Assembly: GCA_963778025.1 (NCBI GenBank)
Contig: CAVZTA010000003.1
Coordinates: forward strand, 496,001 to 560,000
Length of the DNA stretch: 64,000 bases
Direction: 5' to 3'
Origin: CAVZTA01 sp963778025
Lineage (GTDB): Bacteria; Chloroflexota; Limnocylindria; Limnocylindrales; CSP1-4
Below, piece after piece: positions 19,745 to 29,058 of this stretch; the stretch's first letter is position 1; each line of letters begins with the position of its first letter. Both the position numbers and the translations under genes were made by a program. The notes under the pieces were generated by a model that worked only from the letters and a program-made list of their open reading frames with translations, searched no databases and was not told the origin of the DNA.

Positions 19745-20439
19745 CCCGTCTTTTCGGCGTCTCGCGTTGGCGCGCCGCGCGCGCATCCGGTGTTCGCGCG
19801 CACCACACCGCGCCGTCGGTATGCCGACAGATGACGCCAGGACGCCACCCTGCTACACCACTCCCATCACCACGCCGCGCGAGGGGACGTCGCGGCACGT
19901 TGGGGCGACCGTGGCGGAACGCGAGCGCGACACGGTCGATCGGCCGGACCGAGGGTCGGCCTGCAGGGGGCTCGCCCTTTCCTCGGGGGAGAGGGAGCGG
20001 ATCGGCCAGCGGGATGGGCTCCCGCGCGTCCGCCGGGGGATCACATTCGCGGTGCGGCCGTGATCGGCGTGCTCCCATCCCCGCGATCACAGCGATCCTG
20101 CACGACATCAGGTGCAGGTCTCGGGGAGCTCAGGCCGCCGCACCGGCATGGGCTTGAGATAGCGGTCCATGGACCGGGCAGCGGAGCCCTCGTGCCCTGA
20201 ACACGAGGGCTCCACGCTCCGCGTCGGGCGAGAACGGCCGGCGACGGACGCAGGAGGTGGTTCCGGAGCAGGCGAAGTCAGGGGGCGAACGCACGAGGCA
20301 CGTCGTTCGCGGACCACGGTCACGATGCGCGCGCTTCCGATCGTGATCGGTCCACAGGAAGCGGCAACCCGGGGGCCCACGTGATCGAACCTCGCGTGGA
20401 TGAGGGCCATGGAGATGGTGAGAAAGGGAAGCCGCAGAG
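19745..20439. other. 695-bp intergenic leader of the first repeat-protein gene
   Basis: No coherent gene is visible. It holds a perfect 12-bp inverted repeat at 20183-20213 (GGAGCCCTCGTG with CACGAGGGCTCC) and a GC-rich segment. No c-di-GMP or SAM aptamer core is present. It is probably a long 5' untranslated and promoter region for the gene at 20440; its sequence is unlike the leader of the paralogue at 22747. Confidence 0.5.
20183..20213. repeat. perfect inverted repeat (hairpin)
   Basis: Twelve paired bases, GGAGCCCTCGTG and CACGAGGGCTCC, around a 7-nt loop, about 230 bp upstream of the repeat-protein start. With no T run it could be an RNA stabiliser, attenuator or protein site. Confidence 0.55.
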
Positions 20440-22097
20440 ATGATGACACCTAAGCGGCGGACGCCAGTCCGCCTGCGCAGCCGGATGCTCGCGGTGGCCG
20501 GGGCGTTCTCGGTCGTCGGAGCGATGCTCCTCTCGAGCGTGACGGTGGCCGCGAAGCCGGTCAACAGCAGCGCCGCGGTCGACCTCGACCAGTGTCGCAA
20601 CGGCGGTCTCGTCGCGAGCCCGGGCGTGCAGACCTCGGTCCAGTGCGCCGGTGGTGGCAGCGGCAACGACGGCTGGGTCAACGGCAACGCGGGCGCCTCG
20701 AACGCCCACTACGCCGAAGGCGAGTCGATCTCGTATCGCGCCCGCCTGAGCGGTCTGAACAGCGGTGACGTGGTCACCCTGATCATGGGCTACGACGTCG
20801 TCCACAGCGGCGTCCATGCGATCGACTTCCTGACCGACAAGAACCGCTGGCAGAGCCCCGAGACGACGGTCGCGGCGAAGCCCGACCTGCCGTGCTCGAC
20901 GGTCACGGGCTGCAACGGCACGACCGACCTCCTGACGGCGCCGATCCCGGAGCCGACGACGAACGTCGCGGTCGACAAGACCAAGAACCTCGACAGCGGC
21001 TGCGCGGTCGCCGTCCCGGGCAGCGCGGGGACCGTCGAGCAGCCCAAGACGTCGTTCAACGCCATCCCCGCAGCGCAGCGGGTGATGGAGTTCTTCGACG
21101 CGACGCCGACGATCCCGACGGCGACACCGCCGCGATCAAGTACGTCGGACCGGACCCCCAACATCCTCGACAAGAGCGGTGACCAGGAGCAGCAGATCTC
21201 GGTCACGTTCACCGCGACCTCGGCCACGCCGGTCCTCGCGTGGGGCGGTCACATCGCCGCCAAGTTCGACTGGGGCTGCGCCGATGGCCCGCGCTCCGCG
21301 TCGGGCATCAGCGGCTCGCCGTACCACATGCGCATCAAGTCGATCATCGTCAACGGCACGCCGATCAGCCTGGGCAACCAGGACCGCTCACTGTCCGCGG
21401 CGGCGGTCATCGTGCTCGCCGACCAGCCTGCCGACGACCCCGAGCCCGTCGAGCGGCGCGATCGGCGCGGTCCTCAATGACAGCGCCACGATCACCGGCG
21501 GCACGAACCCGACCGGCACGATCACCTTCAGGCTCTACTAGCGGCACCGTGTGCGACGCCGCGCACCTCCTGTACACCGATGTCGAGAACGTCGTGAGCG
21601 GCGGTGCCAACACCGATCACGACCGACCCCAAGGGCTACACCACCACCGCGGCCGGCACCTACAACTGGACGGCCAGCTACAGCGGTGACAACAACAACC
21701 TCGCCTCCAGCTCCAGGCTGCGGTGACGAGGCCGTGATCGATCAGCAAGGCAAGTCCCACGGCCGCCACGACCCAGAACCTGATCCCCAACGACAGCTTC
21801 TCGCTGAGCGGCGGATCCAGCGCCACCGGCACGGTCGACTTCTACCTGTTCGCGCCGGGCACGACCTGCGCGAACACCGACACGGCGAAGGCCTGGCTGC
21901 CTTCCACCAGCAGAAGACGCTGGCGAGTGACGCGGCCGCGACGACCAACGACGGCGTCGCTCGCGAACGGTGGCTACAAGGCCACCGCCGAGGGCACCTA
22001 CAAGTGGCTCGCCGTGTACAGCGGCGACGACAACAACAACGGCGCCGTCTCCAACTGCGTCGAGCAGTTCTCGATCGACAACGACAACACCAACTAG
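20440..22097 (+). CDS. secreted Ig-like repeat protein, short paralogue, frame broken several times
   Basis: The signal peptide (SRMLAVAGAFSVVGAMLL) is followed by an N-terminal domain of about 300 residues (DLDQCRNGGLVASPGVQ; RARLSGLNSGDVVTLIMG), one Ig-like unit (NDSATITGGTNPTGTITFRL) and a terminal Ig-like unit (GTYKWLAVYSGDDNNNGAV) ending at 22097. Comparison with the paralogue at 22747 shows indels: a lost base near 21121 balanced by an extra one near 21156, then extra bases near 21421, 21539, 21614 and 21715. The coding sequence is about 98% identical to its partner from 20455 to about 21720, while the leaders differ. It is probably a cell-surface or matrix protein; no enzymatic motif is visible. 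Confidence 0.78.
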
Positions 22098-22746
22098 CAC
22101 GAGACGACGACCCGTCGCCCGACTCGACAGAGGCGGCCATCGGGCTGCCTCTGTTCCTGCAGGGATGTGGAACGGTGTCATCACGCACCGCACAAGTGGC
22201 CGGAGTCGCCGGGACGACAGCCGCACCGGGGTCCTGGGCCTTGACGTGGTACTTCCGTACCTCCATCCTCCCGGACTCGAACGCGCGCAGTGGGGACCGC
22301 GGGGGCGCCATTCGTAGCCGTCACAAGGCGGGTCGACCCCGGCGCTCGGTCGCCGGGCCATCTCTTCTTCCGAACCGGGGGAAGAAGGGCCGCAGGCTTG
22401 GCCGAAGGGGTCCGTGATCTCGAATGTCCGCGAGGTGCGGACGTCGATGCGCCTTCGCGTCGCTCCGACGCCTGCCAACCCTCGGATCGCGCCGTCGTGC
22501 CTGGACGGCGTCACGTGACTTGGCATGAGCCAGATGAGGGAGTCCGACGCCTGAGGTAAGGCAGGCGGTCAAGGTGCCGATCGGCGGCAACGTCATCGCG
22601 GACAGCGGCTGCCGGATCGACCCATCACGGGCGTGGTCGCCCGACCCGTGATCGGCCGATGCAGAGGGCGAAGACCGGGGTCATCCACCGCGAGGCTCGA
22701 TTCGGGGCGGGCCTCCCGGTGGTCTGCAGGGGAAAGGGGATCTTCG
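22098..22746. other. 649-bp intergenic region between the repeat-protein paralogues
   Basis: It contains the terminator-like hairpin at 22127-22154 and an inverted repeat at 22624-22652 (ATCACGGG with CCCGTGAT). I see no protein-coding gene and no known riboswitch core. The strong similarity between paralogues starts only at the coding sequence, so this leader is not a copy of 19745-20439. Confidence 0.5.
22127..22154 (+). terminator. terminator-like hairpin after first repeat protein
   Basis: ACAGAGGCGGCC pairs with GGCTGCCTCTGT (one mismatch) 30 nt after the stop codon. The stem resembles the stronger terminator after the second paralogue at 25815. Confidence 0.65.
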
Positions 22747-25700
22747 TTGGCAGTGATCAGTAGGGAGCGGCGGACGCCAGTCCGCCTGCGCAGCCGGATG
22801 CTCGCGGTGGCCGGGGCGTTCTCGGTCGTCGGAGCGATGCTCCTCTCGAGCGTGACGGTGGCCGCGAAGCCGGTCAACAGCAGCGCCGCGGTCGACCTCG
22901 ACCAGTGTCGCAACGGCGGTCTCGTCGCGAGCCCGGGCGTACAGACCTCGGTCCAGTGCGCCGGTGGTGGCAGCGGCAACGACGGCTGGGTCAACGGCAA
23001 CGCGGGCGCCTCGAACGCCCACTACGCCGAAGGCGAGTCGATCTCGTATCGCGCCCGCCTGAGCGGGCTCAACAGCGGTGACGTGGTCACCCTGATCATG
23101 GGCTACGACGTCGTCCACAGCGGCGTCCATGCCATCGACTTCCTGACCGACAAGAACCGCTGGCAGAGCCCCGAGACGACGGTCGCGGCCAAGCCCGACC
23201 TGCCGTGCTCGACGGTCACGGGCTGCGACGGCACGACCGACCTCCTGACGGCGCCCATCCCCGAGCCGACGCACGAACGTCGCGGTCGACGAGACCAAGA
23301 ACCTCGACAGCGGCTGCGCGGTCGCCGTCCCGGGCACGCGGGGACCGTCGAGCAGCCCAAGACGTCGTTCAACGCCATCCCCGCAGCGCAGCGGGTGATG
23401 GAGTTCTTCGACGCCACGCCGACGATCCCGACAGGCGACACCGCCGCCATCAAGTACGTCGGACCGGCCCCCAACATCCTCGACAAGAGCGGTGACCAGG
23501 AGCAGCAGATCTCGGTCACGTTCACCGCGACGTCGGCCACGCCGGTCCTCGCGTGGGGCGGCCACATCGCCGCCAAGTTCGACTGGGGCTGCGCCGACGG
23601 CGCGCGCTCCGCGTCGGGCATCAGCGGCTCGCCGTACCACATGCGCATCAAGTCGATCATCGTCAACGGCACGCCGATCAGCCTGGGCAACCAGGACCGC
23701 TCGCTGTCCGCGGCCGCGGTCATCGTGCTCGCCACCAGCCTGCCGACGACCCCGAGCCCGTCGAGCGGCGCGATCGGCGCGGTCCTCAATGACAGCGCCA
23801 CGATCACCGGCGGCACCAACCCGACCGGCACGATCACCTTCAGGCTCTACTCGGGCACGGTGTGCGACGCCGCGCATCTCCTGTACACCGACGTCGAGAA
23901 CGTGGTCAGCGGTGGCGCCAACACGATCACGACCGACCCCAAGGGCTACACCACCACCGCCGCCGGCACCTACAACTGGACGGCCAGCTACAGCGGTGAC
24001 GACCAACAACCTGGCGTCGAGCTCCAGGCTGCGGTGACGAGGCCGTCACGATCGGCAAGAACAGCCCGACGCTGGGCACCACGCCCAGCCCGTCGAGCGG
24101 CGCATCGGCGACACCCTCAACGACAGCGCGTCGCTGACCGACGCGATCGAGCCCGACCGGCAACATCGTCTTCAAGCTCTTCCCGCCGAGCGACGCGACG
24201 TGCGCCGGCACGGCGGTCTACACCGACACCGAGGCCATCGTGGGCAGCGGCGCCAACACGGCGACGACCGACCCCAAGGGCTACGTCAGCCTGGTCGCCG
24301 GCACGTACCACTGGACCGCCGACTACGCCGGCGACGCCAACAACAACGCGGCCAGCTCCGGCTGCTCGGCCGAGCCGGTCACGATCGGCAAGAACAGCCC
24401 GTCCCTGGGCACCACGCCCAGCCCGTCGAGCGGCGCCATCGGCGACACCCTCAACGACAGCGCGTCGCTGACCAACGCGAGCAGCCCGACCGGCAACATC
24501 GTCTTCAAGCTCTTCCCGCCGAGCGACGCGACGTGCACCGGCACGGCGGTCTACACCGACACCGAAGCCATCGTGGGCAGCGGGCGCCAACACGGCGACC
24601 ACCGACCCCAAGGGCTACGTCAGCCTGGTCGCCGGCACGTACCACTGGACCGCCGACTACGCCGGCGACGCCAACAACAACGCGGCCAGCTCCGGCTGCT
24701 CGGCCGAGCCGGTCACGATCGGCAAGAACAGCCCGTCCCTGGGCACCACGCCCAGCCCGTCGAGCGGCGCCATCGGCGACACCCTCAACGACAGCGCGTC
24801 GCTGACCAACGCGAGCAGCCCGACCGGCAACATCGTCTTCAAGCTCTTCCCGCCGAGCGACGCGACGTGCGCCGGCACGCCGGTCTACACCGACACCGAA
24901 GCCATCGTGGGCACGGGCGCCAACACGGCGACGACCGACCCCAAGGGCTACGTCAGCCAGGTCGCCGGCACGTACCACTGGACCGCCGACTACGCCGGCG
25001 ACGCCAACAACAACTCGGCCAGCTCGGGCTGCTCGGCGAGCCGGCAGATCGGCGAGAACAGCCCGTCGCGGCACAATCGAACAGATCGACGCTGGGCACC
25101 ACGCCCAGCCCGTCGGGCGGCGCGATCGGCGACAGCCCTGAACGACAGCGCGTCGCTCAGCGGCGCGATCGAGCCCGACCGGCAACATCGTGTTCAAGCT
25201 CTTCGCGCCGAGCGACGCGACGTGCGCCGGCACGGCGGTCTACACCGACACCGAGGCCATCGTGGGCAGCGGCGCCAACACGGCGACGACCGACCCCAAG
25301 GGCTACGTCAGCCTGGTCGCCGGCACGTACCACTGGACCGCCGACTACGCCGGCGACGCCAACAACAACGCGGCCAGCTCCGGCTGCTCGCGCCGAGCCG
25401 GTCGTGATCGGCAAGAACAGCCCGACCGCGTCGACCGCCCAGAACCTGATCCCGAACGACAGCTTCACGCTGAGTGGCGGCTCCAGTGCCACCGGCACGG
25501 TGGACTTCTACCTGTTCGCGCCGGGCAACACCTGCGCGAACACGACGACGGCCAAGGCGGCGGCGAACTTCCATCAGCAGAAGACGCTCGTCAGCAACGG
25601 CGCGGCCACGGACAACGACGGGCGTCGCGTCGGCACCAACGGTGGCTACACGGCCACCGCCGAGGGCACCTACAAGTGGCTCGCCGTGTACAGCGGTGAC

Positions 25701-25769
25701 GCCAACAACAACGGCGCCGTGTCCAACTGCGTCGAGCAGTTCTCGATCGACAACGACAACACCAACTAG
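22747..25769 (+). CDS. secreted Ig-like repeat protein, long paralogue with expanded repeats, frame broken
   Basis: It shares the signal peptide and 300-residue N-domain of the short paralogue, then carries about six Ig-like units instead of two. Four near-identical units (period 333 bp, 111 residues; TTPSPSSGAIGDTLNDSASL, GTYHWTADYAGDANNNAASS, EPVTIGKNSPS) sit between the first and terminal units. Each has a Cys pair-like layout and an Asn-rich loop. Indels near 23276, 23336, 24003, 24028, 24590, 25390 and elsewhere shift the frame, but codon-level similarity continues throughout. The start is TTG 22747 or GTG 22753 behind GGGGAAAGGGG. It is probably an extracellular fibre or adhesin-like protein extended by repeat duplication. 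Confidence 0.78.
24054..25410 (+). repeat. tandem 333-bp repeats encoding Ig-like units
   Basis: Units begin at about 24054, 24387, 24721 and 25051, each marked by GGCAAGAACAGCCCG or a close variant, with the terminal unit from 25410. Adjacent units are nearly identical at DNA level, including third codon positions, which points to recent tandem duplication or ongoing homogenisation. Confidence 0.85.
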
Positions 25770-25814
25770 CAGCCGCTGGCGGTGCCGCCCTGGCGGCGCG
25801 GACCCGGAAATCGC

Positions 25815-25843
25815 AAGAGGCGGCCCCGATCGGGCCGCCTCTT
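25815..25843. terminator. strong hairpin between convergent genes
   Basis: A perfect 12-bp stem, AAGAGGCGGCCC with GGGCCGCCTCTT, and a 5-nt loop. It lies between the stop of the long repeat protein (plus) and the stop of the small DUF2510-tagged gene (minus), so it can serve both directions. Confidence 0.8.
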
Positions 25844-25864
25844 CGTCTGCTCGTCGATCGAGCG

Positions 25865-26359
25865 TCAGTTCACGTCGAAGTCGACGTACGAGACGCTGAC
25901 CCACTTATCGGTGCGGGCGTTGTACTGCGTCGCCTTGACGCCGCCCTGACCTGACTGGAGGGTCGCGTTGTCATACGACACATCGAACGTCCCGTCCGAG
26001 CGGACCCACGGGTAGGCGTAGAAGCCGTGGCAGGTGCTGCCGACACAATAGTCACCGGGATACTCGATCCACAGGATGACCTGCTGGCCGCCAGCTGAGG
26101 GGGTGAAGTTGCGGCCGTGCACGTCGAGCGAGCTGCCCACCGTCATCGCGCCTGCCAGGCACGCGGAGGCGCAGCCGACGCTGAGGGTCGGTGTCCCCTT
26201 GCGAGTAGACGCCGACACACCGGCGAACGGAAGGACCAGCGCGACGAGGCCGAGCATCATCACGGCGGTCGCGGCCCATTTCCCGAGACGACTCGACTTC
26301 GTCCCTCGCGCGGGCGCGGGCGCTTCATCGACCCAAACGCGCCCATCCCAGTACGCCAT
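25865..26359 (-). CDS. small DUF2510-tagged membrane-anchored Ig-like protein
   Basis: 164 residues from ATG 26359, directly after the c-di-GMP riboswitch; a longer frame from 26374 would start inside the aptamer. It opens with MAYWDGRVWVDE (DUF2510-like), then a basic linker, one membrane segment (ATAVMMLGLVALVLPFAGV) and an Ig-like domain of about 100 residues (LDVHGRNFTPSAGGQQVILW, PWVRSDGTFDVSYDN). The layout matches the N-terminal 160 residues of the 12703-15117 protein, without its linkers and propeller. It is probably exposed outside the membrane; the partner is unknown. Confidence 0.78.
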   Translation of the reverse strand: MAYWDGRVWVDEAPAPARGTKSSRLGKWAATAVMMLGLVALVLPFAGVSASTRKGTPTLSVGCASACLAGAMTVGSSLDVHGRNFTPSAGGQQVILWIEYPGDYCVGSTCHGFYAYPWVRSDGTFDVSYDNATLQSGQGGVKATQYNARTDKWVSVSYVDFDVN

Positions 26360-26363
26360 CTCT

Positions 26364-26450
26364 GCCTCCGGCAACCCGGCTGACTGGGGGAGATTCCCAG
26401 TCCCGTGGCTTTGCGTCCCCGGGTCACCCCGGGTTTGCCTTGATCGGTCC
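26364..26450 (-). promoter_or_regulatory. c-di-GMP-I (GEMM) riboswitch, near-consensus
   Basis: Read on the minus strand it has GGCAAACCC, a P2 arm with a GTGA loop, GGACGCAAAGCCACGGGAC, a P3 arm, then AGTCAGCCGGGTTGCCGG closing P1 (GGCAA with TTGCC). All conserved GEMM-I landmarks are present in order. The Shine-Dalgarno GGAGG overlaps the 3' strand of P1, 7-8 nt before ATG 26359, so ligand binding should alter ribosome access. Confidence 0.92.
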
Positions 26451-26612
26451 GCAGCGCCCCTGAAACGAGCAGGCCCGCGCCCGACACTCGTGAGCGCCTG
26501 ACGACGCTACGGCGCCGAGGCGCCTCGTGACGAGATGCCCGATGGTCCCGCCCGGGCGCACCGACCGGGGCAACACAGCGACCCCGCAACCGTCTGGACC
26601 GCCCCGAAGAGG

Positions 26613-27341
26613 TCAGTCGATGGTGCCGCCGGGGGCGGGCTCGTGGACGGTCACGCCGTCGATGCCGCGGGCCGTCAGCGCCTCGCGCAACGCCGCCGGC
26701 GTGCCGGCGAGGATGGGGAACGTCCCGTAATGCAGCGGGAGCACGTCGCGGACGCGCAGGAAGCCGACGGCGAGGGCCGCCTCCTGCGGACCCATCGTGA
26801 AGTGGCCGCCGATCGGGAGCATCGCGAGATCCGGCTTCCACAGCTCGCGGATGAGCTCCATGTCCCGGAACGCGACGGTGTCGCCCGCGTGGTAGATCCG
26901 GAAGCCGTTCTCGAGCTCGAGCACGAAGCCGACCGCCGTGCCCAGGTACAGCGGCGCTTCGGCGCCCCCGTAGATGTCGCCCGCCGAATGGATCGCCGGG
27001 ACCATCGTGACCTTGATCCCGGCCGCCTCGACCGTGCCGCCCTGGTTCATCCCGATGACCACGTCCTTGTGGGCGAAGTTCCGGCCCAGCCAGAGCGACA
27101 GCTCGTGGACGCATGGCCAGGTCGCGCGCGTGCGGCTGCCGACCATCAGCGCATCGCCGAAGTGATCGAAGTGCCCGTGGGTCACCAGGAGCACGTCGGC
27201 CTGCGTCACCTGGTCCGCCGGCTTGGGACTCTTCGGGTTCGAGAACCACGGATCGATGATCACGGTCTTCCCGCCCGGGGTCCGGATCTCGACCACGGAA
27301 TGGCCATACCAGGTGATGGTGGTGTCGCGACCCAGCGGCAT
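26613..27341 (-). CDS. UPF0173 metallo-beta-lactamase-fold hydrolase
   Basis: 242 residues, intact. It has the metal-binding motif THGHFDHFGD near residue 54, a central His (PAIHSAGD) and an Asp ligand in YHAGDTVAF, the pattern of the UPF0173/YtkL group of the metallo-beta-lactamase superfamily. The N-terminus TITWYGHSVVEI is typical of the group. Members are cytoplasmic hydrolases of poorly known substrate. It is divergent from the membrane-protein gene at 27416, with a gap of about 75 bp that should hold both promoters. Confidence 0.9.
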   Translation of the reverse strand: MPLGRDTTITWYGHSVVEIRTPGGKTVIIDPWFSNPKSPKPADQVTQADVLLVTHGHFDHFGDALMVGSRTRATWPCVHELSLWLGRNFAHKDVVIGMNQGGTVEAAGIKVTMVPAIHSAGDIYGGAEAPLYLGTAVGFVLELENGFRIYHAGDTVAFRDMELIRELWKPDLAMLPIGGHFTMGPQEAALAVGFLRVRDVLPLHYGTFPILAGTPAALREALTARGIDGVTVHEPAPGGTID

Positions 27342-27415
27342 CGGCGAGTCCTCCTTCGACTCCCGTCATCATCGCCCCACGGGGCGTCATGCGTCGCGCC
27401 GATACACTCACGGTC

Positions 27416-28258
27416 GTGCCCGCCGAACGGATCGCCGCGAACCTCGCGTTCATCAACTGGACGGTCCTGACCGGCCTCGCGGTGGGCTCGTTCGCGGCGG
27501 TCGTCCTCGCTCGCGTGCGGACCGACGCGACCCGCGGGTTCCTCGCCTTCACGGCTGCATGTGCGGTCGGCCTGGGCGTCCTCGCGCTCCTGTCGGACCT
27601 CGGGCTGCCGCCGGCGATGGACGGCGGACCCGTCGCCCCCGATGCCGCATGGGACGTGCCCCGACGCGTGGCCCTCACGGCGTTCCTGCTGCTCGCCAGC
27701 GCGATGGTCGTCGCACTCGCCAGCGGCCGGCGCGCGAGCCGGCTGGGGCTGGCGGGGGCGATCGCGGGCGTCGCGACGCTGCTGCTCGGTGCGGCGACGT
27801 GGGGCGGCGGCGTCCTCTCGGGCGCCCCGCTGGCCGTGCAGCTCGTCATCCTCGCCGCCGTGACCGGCGGCGTCTTCGCGGCGATGATCCTGGGCCACTG
27901 GTATCTGGTGACGCCGCGCCTGCACGAGGCACCGCTGGTGCTGTTCGCGCGGATCCTCATGGGGCTCGTCGGCCTGCAGCTCCTGCTCGCGCTCGTGTGG
28001 CTCGCGACGAGCGCCGGTCCGGGCGGCGGCGGCGAGGGGCCGTTCGCCGCCCTCATCGGGCCGTGGGCACTGTTCGTGTGGCTGCGGCTCGTGGTCGGGC
28101 TGGCGTTCCCGCTGGTCCTGAGCTGGGCGGCGGTGCAGACGGCGCGCAGCCGGTCGATGGAGTCCGCGACCGGGCTGCTGTACATCGACGTCGGGGCGAT
28201 CGCGTCGGGCACGATCCTGGCTGCCGGCCTGTACTTCGCCGGCGGACTCCTCGTGTGA
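27416..28258 (+). CDS. polytopic membrane protein of unknown function
   Basis: About 280 residues with eight hydrophobic segments, for example LAFINWTVLTGLAVGSFAAV, VALTAFLLLASAMVVALA, VQLVILAAVTGGVFAAMIL and LLYIDVGAIASGTILAAGLY. A conserved-looking GHWYLVTPRLHEAPL loop sits mid-protein and its His residues might bind a metal or cofactor. GTG 27416 is preferred because a TACACT -10-like element lies just upstream; ATG 27389 is the alternative. The next gene overlaps its stop by 4 nt (GTGA), so it is in an operon with the molybdopterin fusion and the D-aminopeptidase. I do not recognise the family. Confidence 0.72.
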   Translation: MPAERIAANLAFINWTVLTGLAVGSFAAVVLARVRTDATRGFLAFTAACAVGLGVLALLSDLGLPPAMDGGPVAPDAAWDVPRRVALTAFLLLASAMVVALASGRRASRLGLAGAIAGVATLLLGAATWGGGVLSGAPLAVQLVILAAVTGGVFAAMILGHWYLVTPRLHEAPLVLFARILMGLVGLQLLLALVWLATSAGPGGGGEGPFAALIGPWALFVWLRLVVGLAFPLVLSWAAVQTARSRSMESATGLLYIDVGAIASGTILAAGLYFAGGLLV

Positions 28259-29058
28259 CCGGGGTGAGCGCCGTGGATGCCGGATCGTCCATCGCCGTGC
28301 GCGTCCGGCTGTTCGCGATGCAGCGCGAGCTCGCCGGCACGAAGCTCCTGACGCTGACACTCCGGCCGGACGCCACGGTCGAGGACGCATGGGCGGCGCT
28401 CGTCGCGCAGGTGCCGGCCCTCGCGCCGGGTCGCGAGACCGTGCGCTTCGCGGTCGACGGCGACTATGCGGATGCGAGCGCGACCCTCCACGACGGCGCC
28501 GAGCTCGCGTGCATCCCGCCGGTGAGCGGCGGCGAGAGCGACACGGCCACGGGCACGCACCGGATCCTGGAGCTCCGCGAGGAGCCCCTGGGCGCCGACA
28601 TCCTCGACGAGCTCGGCCGCGCCCTCGCGACCGACGGCGACGGGGCGATCGTCGGCTTCATCGGGCGCACCCGGTCCACGCCCGGGACGCCCGCGCCGGG
28701 CCAGGAGGCGGAGGCGGCGCGGCATCAGGGTCGCGCGGTCGAGACGCTCGGGTACGAGGCGCACGAGCCGATGGCGCTCAAGGTCCTCGCGACCATCGCG
28801 GACGAGGTCCGTGACCGGTTCGGCGTCGAGCGGCTGGCCATCGTCCATCGCACGGGCGACGTCCCGCTGGGCGAACCGTCCGTCGCGATCGTGGCGGTAT
28901 CGCCGCACCGGGACGCCGCGTTCGACGCGGCACGCTACGCCATCGACGAGACCAAGGCCCGCGCCCCGATCTGGAAGGCCGAGCGGTTCCGCGACGGACA
29001 CGTGTGGATCGGCGAGCCGGCACGGACGGGACCGAACGAGCAGGGGAGCCCCGCATGA
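28255..29058 (+). CDS. MoaD-MoaE fusion, molybdopterin synthase
   Basis: 267 residues joining both molybdopterin synthase subunits. Residues about 10-95 are MoaD (VRVRLFAMQRELAGTKLL, then the C-terminal tail PPVSGGE). Residues about 100-255 are MoaE (GAIVGFIGRTRS, LGYEAHEPMAL, ERLAIVHRTGDVPLGEP, KARAPIWKAE with the catalytic Lys pair). MoaD works only with a free C-terminal Gly-Gly carrying a thiocarboxylate, so the internal SGG followed by ESD implies cleavage, as proposed for MoaX of mycobacteria. The frame is intact and overlaps genes on both sides by 4 nt. No other molybdopterin genes are nearby. Confidence 0.88.
   Translation: MTGVSAVDAGSSIAVRVRLFAMQRELAGTKLLTLTLRPDATVEDAWAALVAQVPALAPGRETVRFAVDGDYADASATLHDGAELACIPPVSGGESDTATGTHRILELREEPLGADILDELGRALATDGDGAIVGFIGRTRSTPGTPAPGQEAEAARHQGRAVETLGYEAHEPMALKVLATIADEVRDRFGVERLAIVHRTGDVPLGEPSVAIVAVSPHRDAAFDAARYAIDETKARAPIWKAERFRDGHVWIGEPARTGPNEQGSPA

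Noticed and set aside
20183..20213. Perfect hairpin as an intrinsic terminator of the upstream gene
   Set aside because: It is about 440 bp past the upstream stop and has no T run, so I list it only as an inverted repeat.
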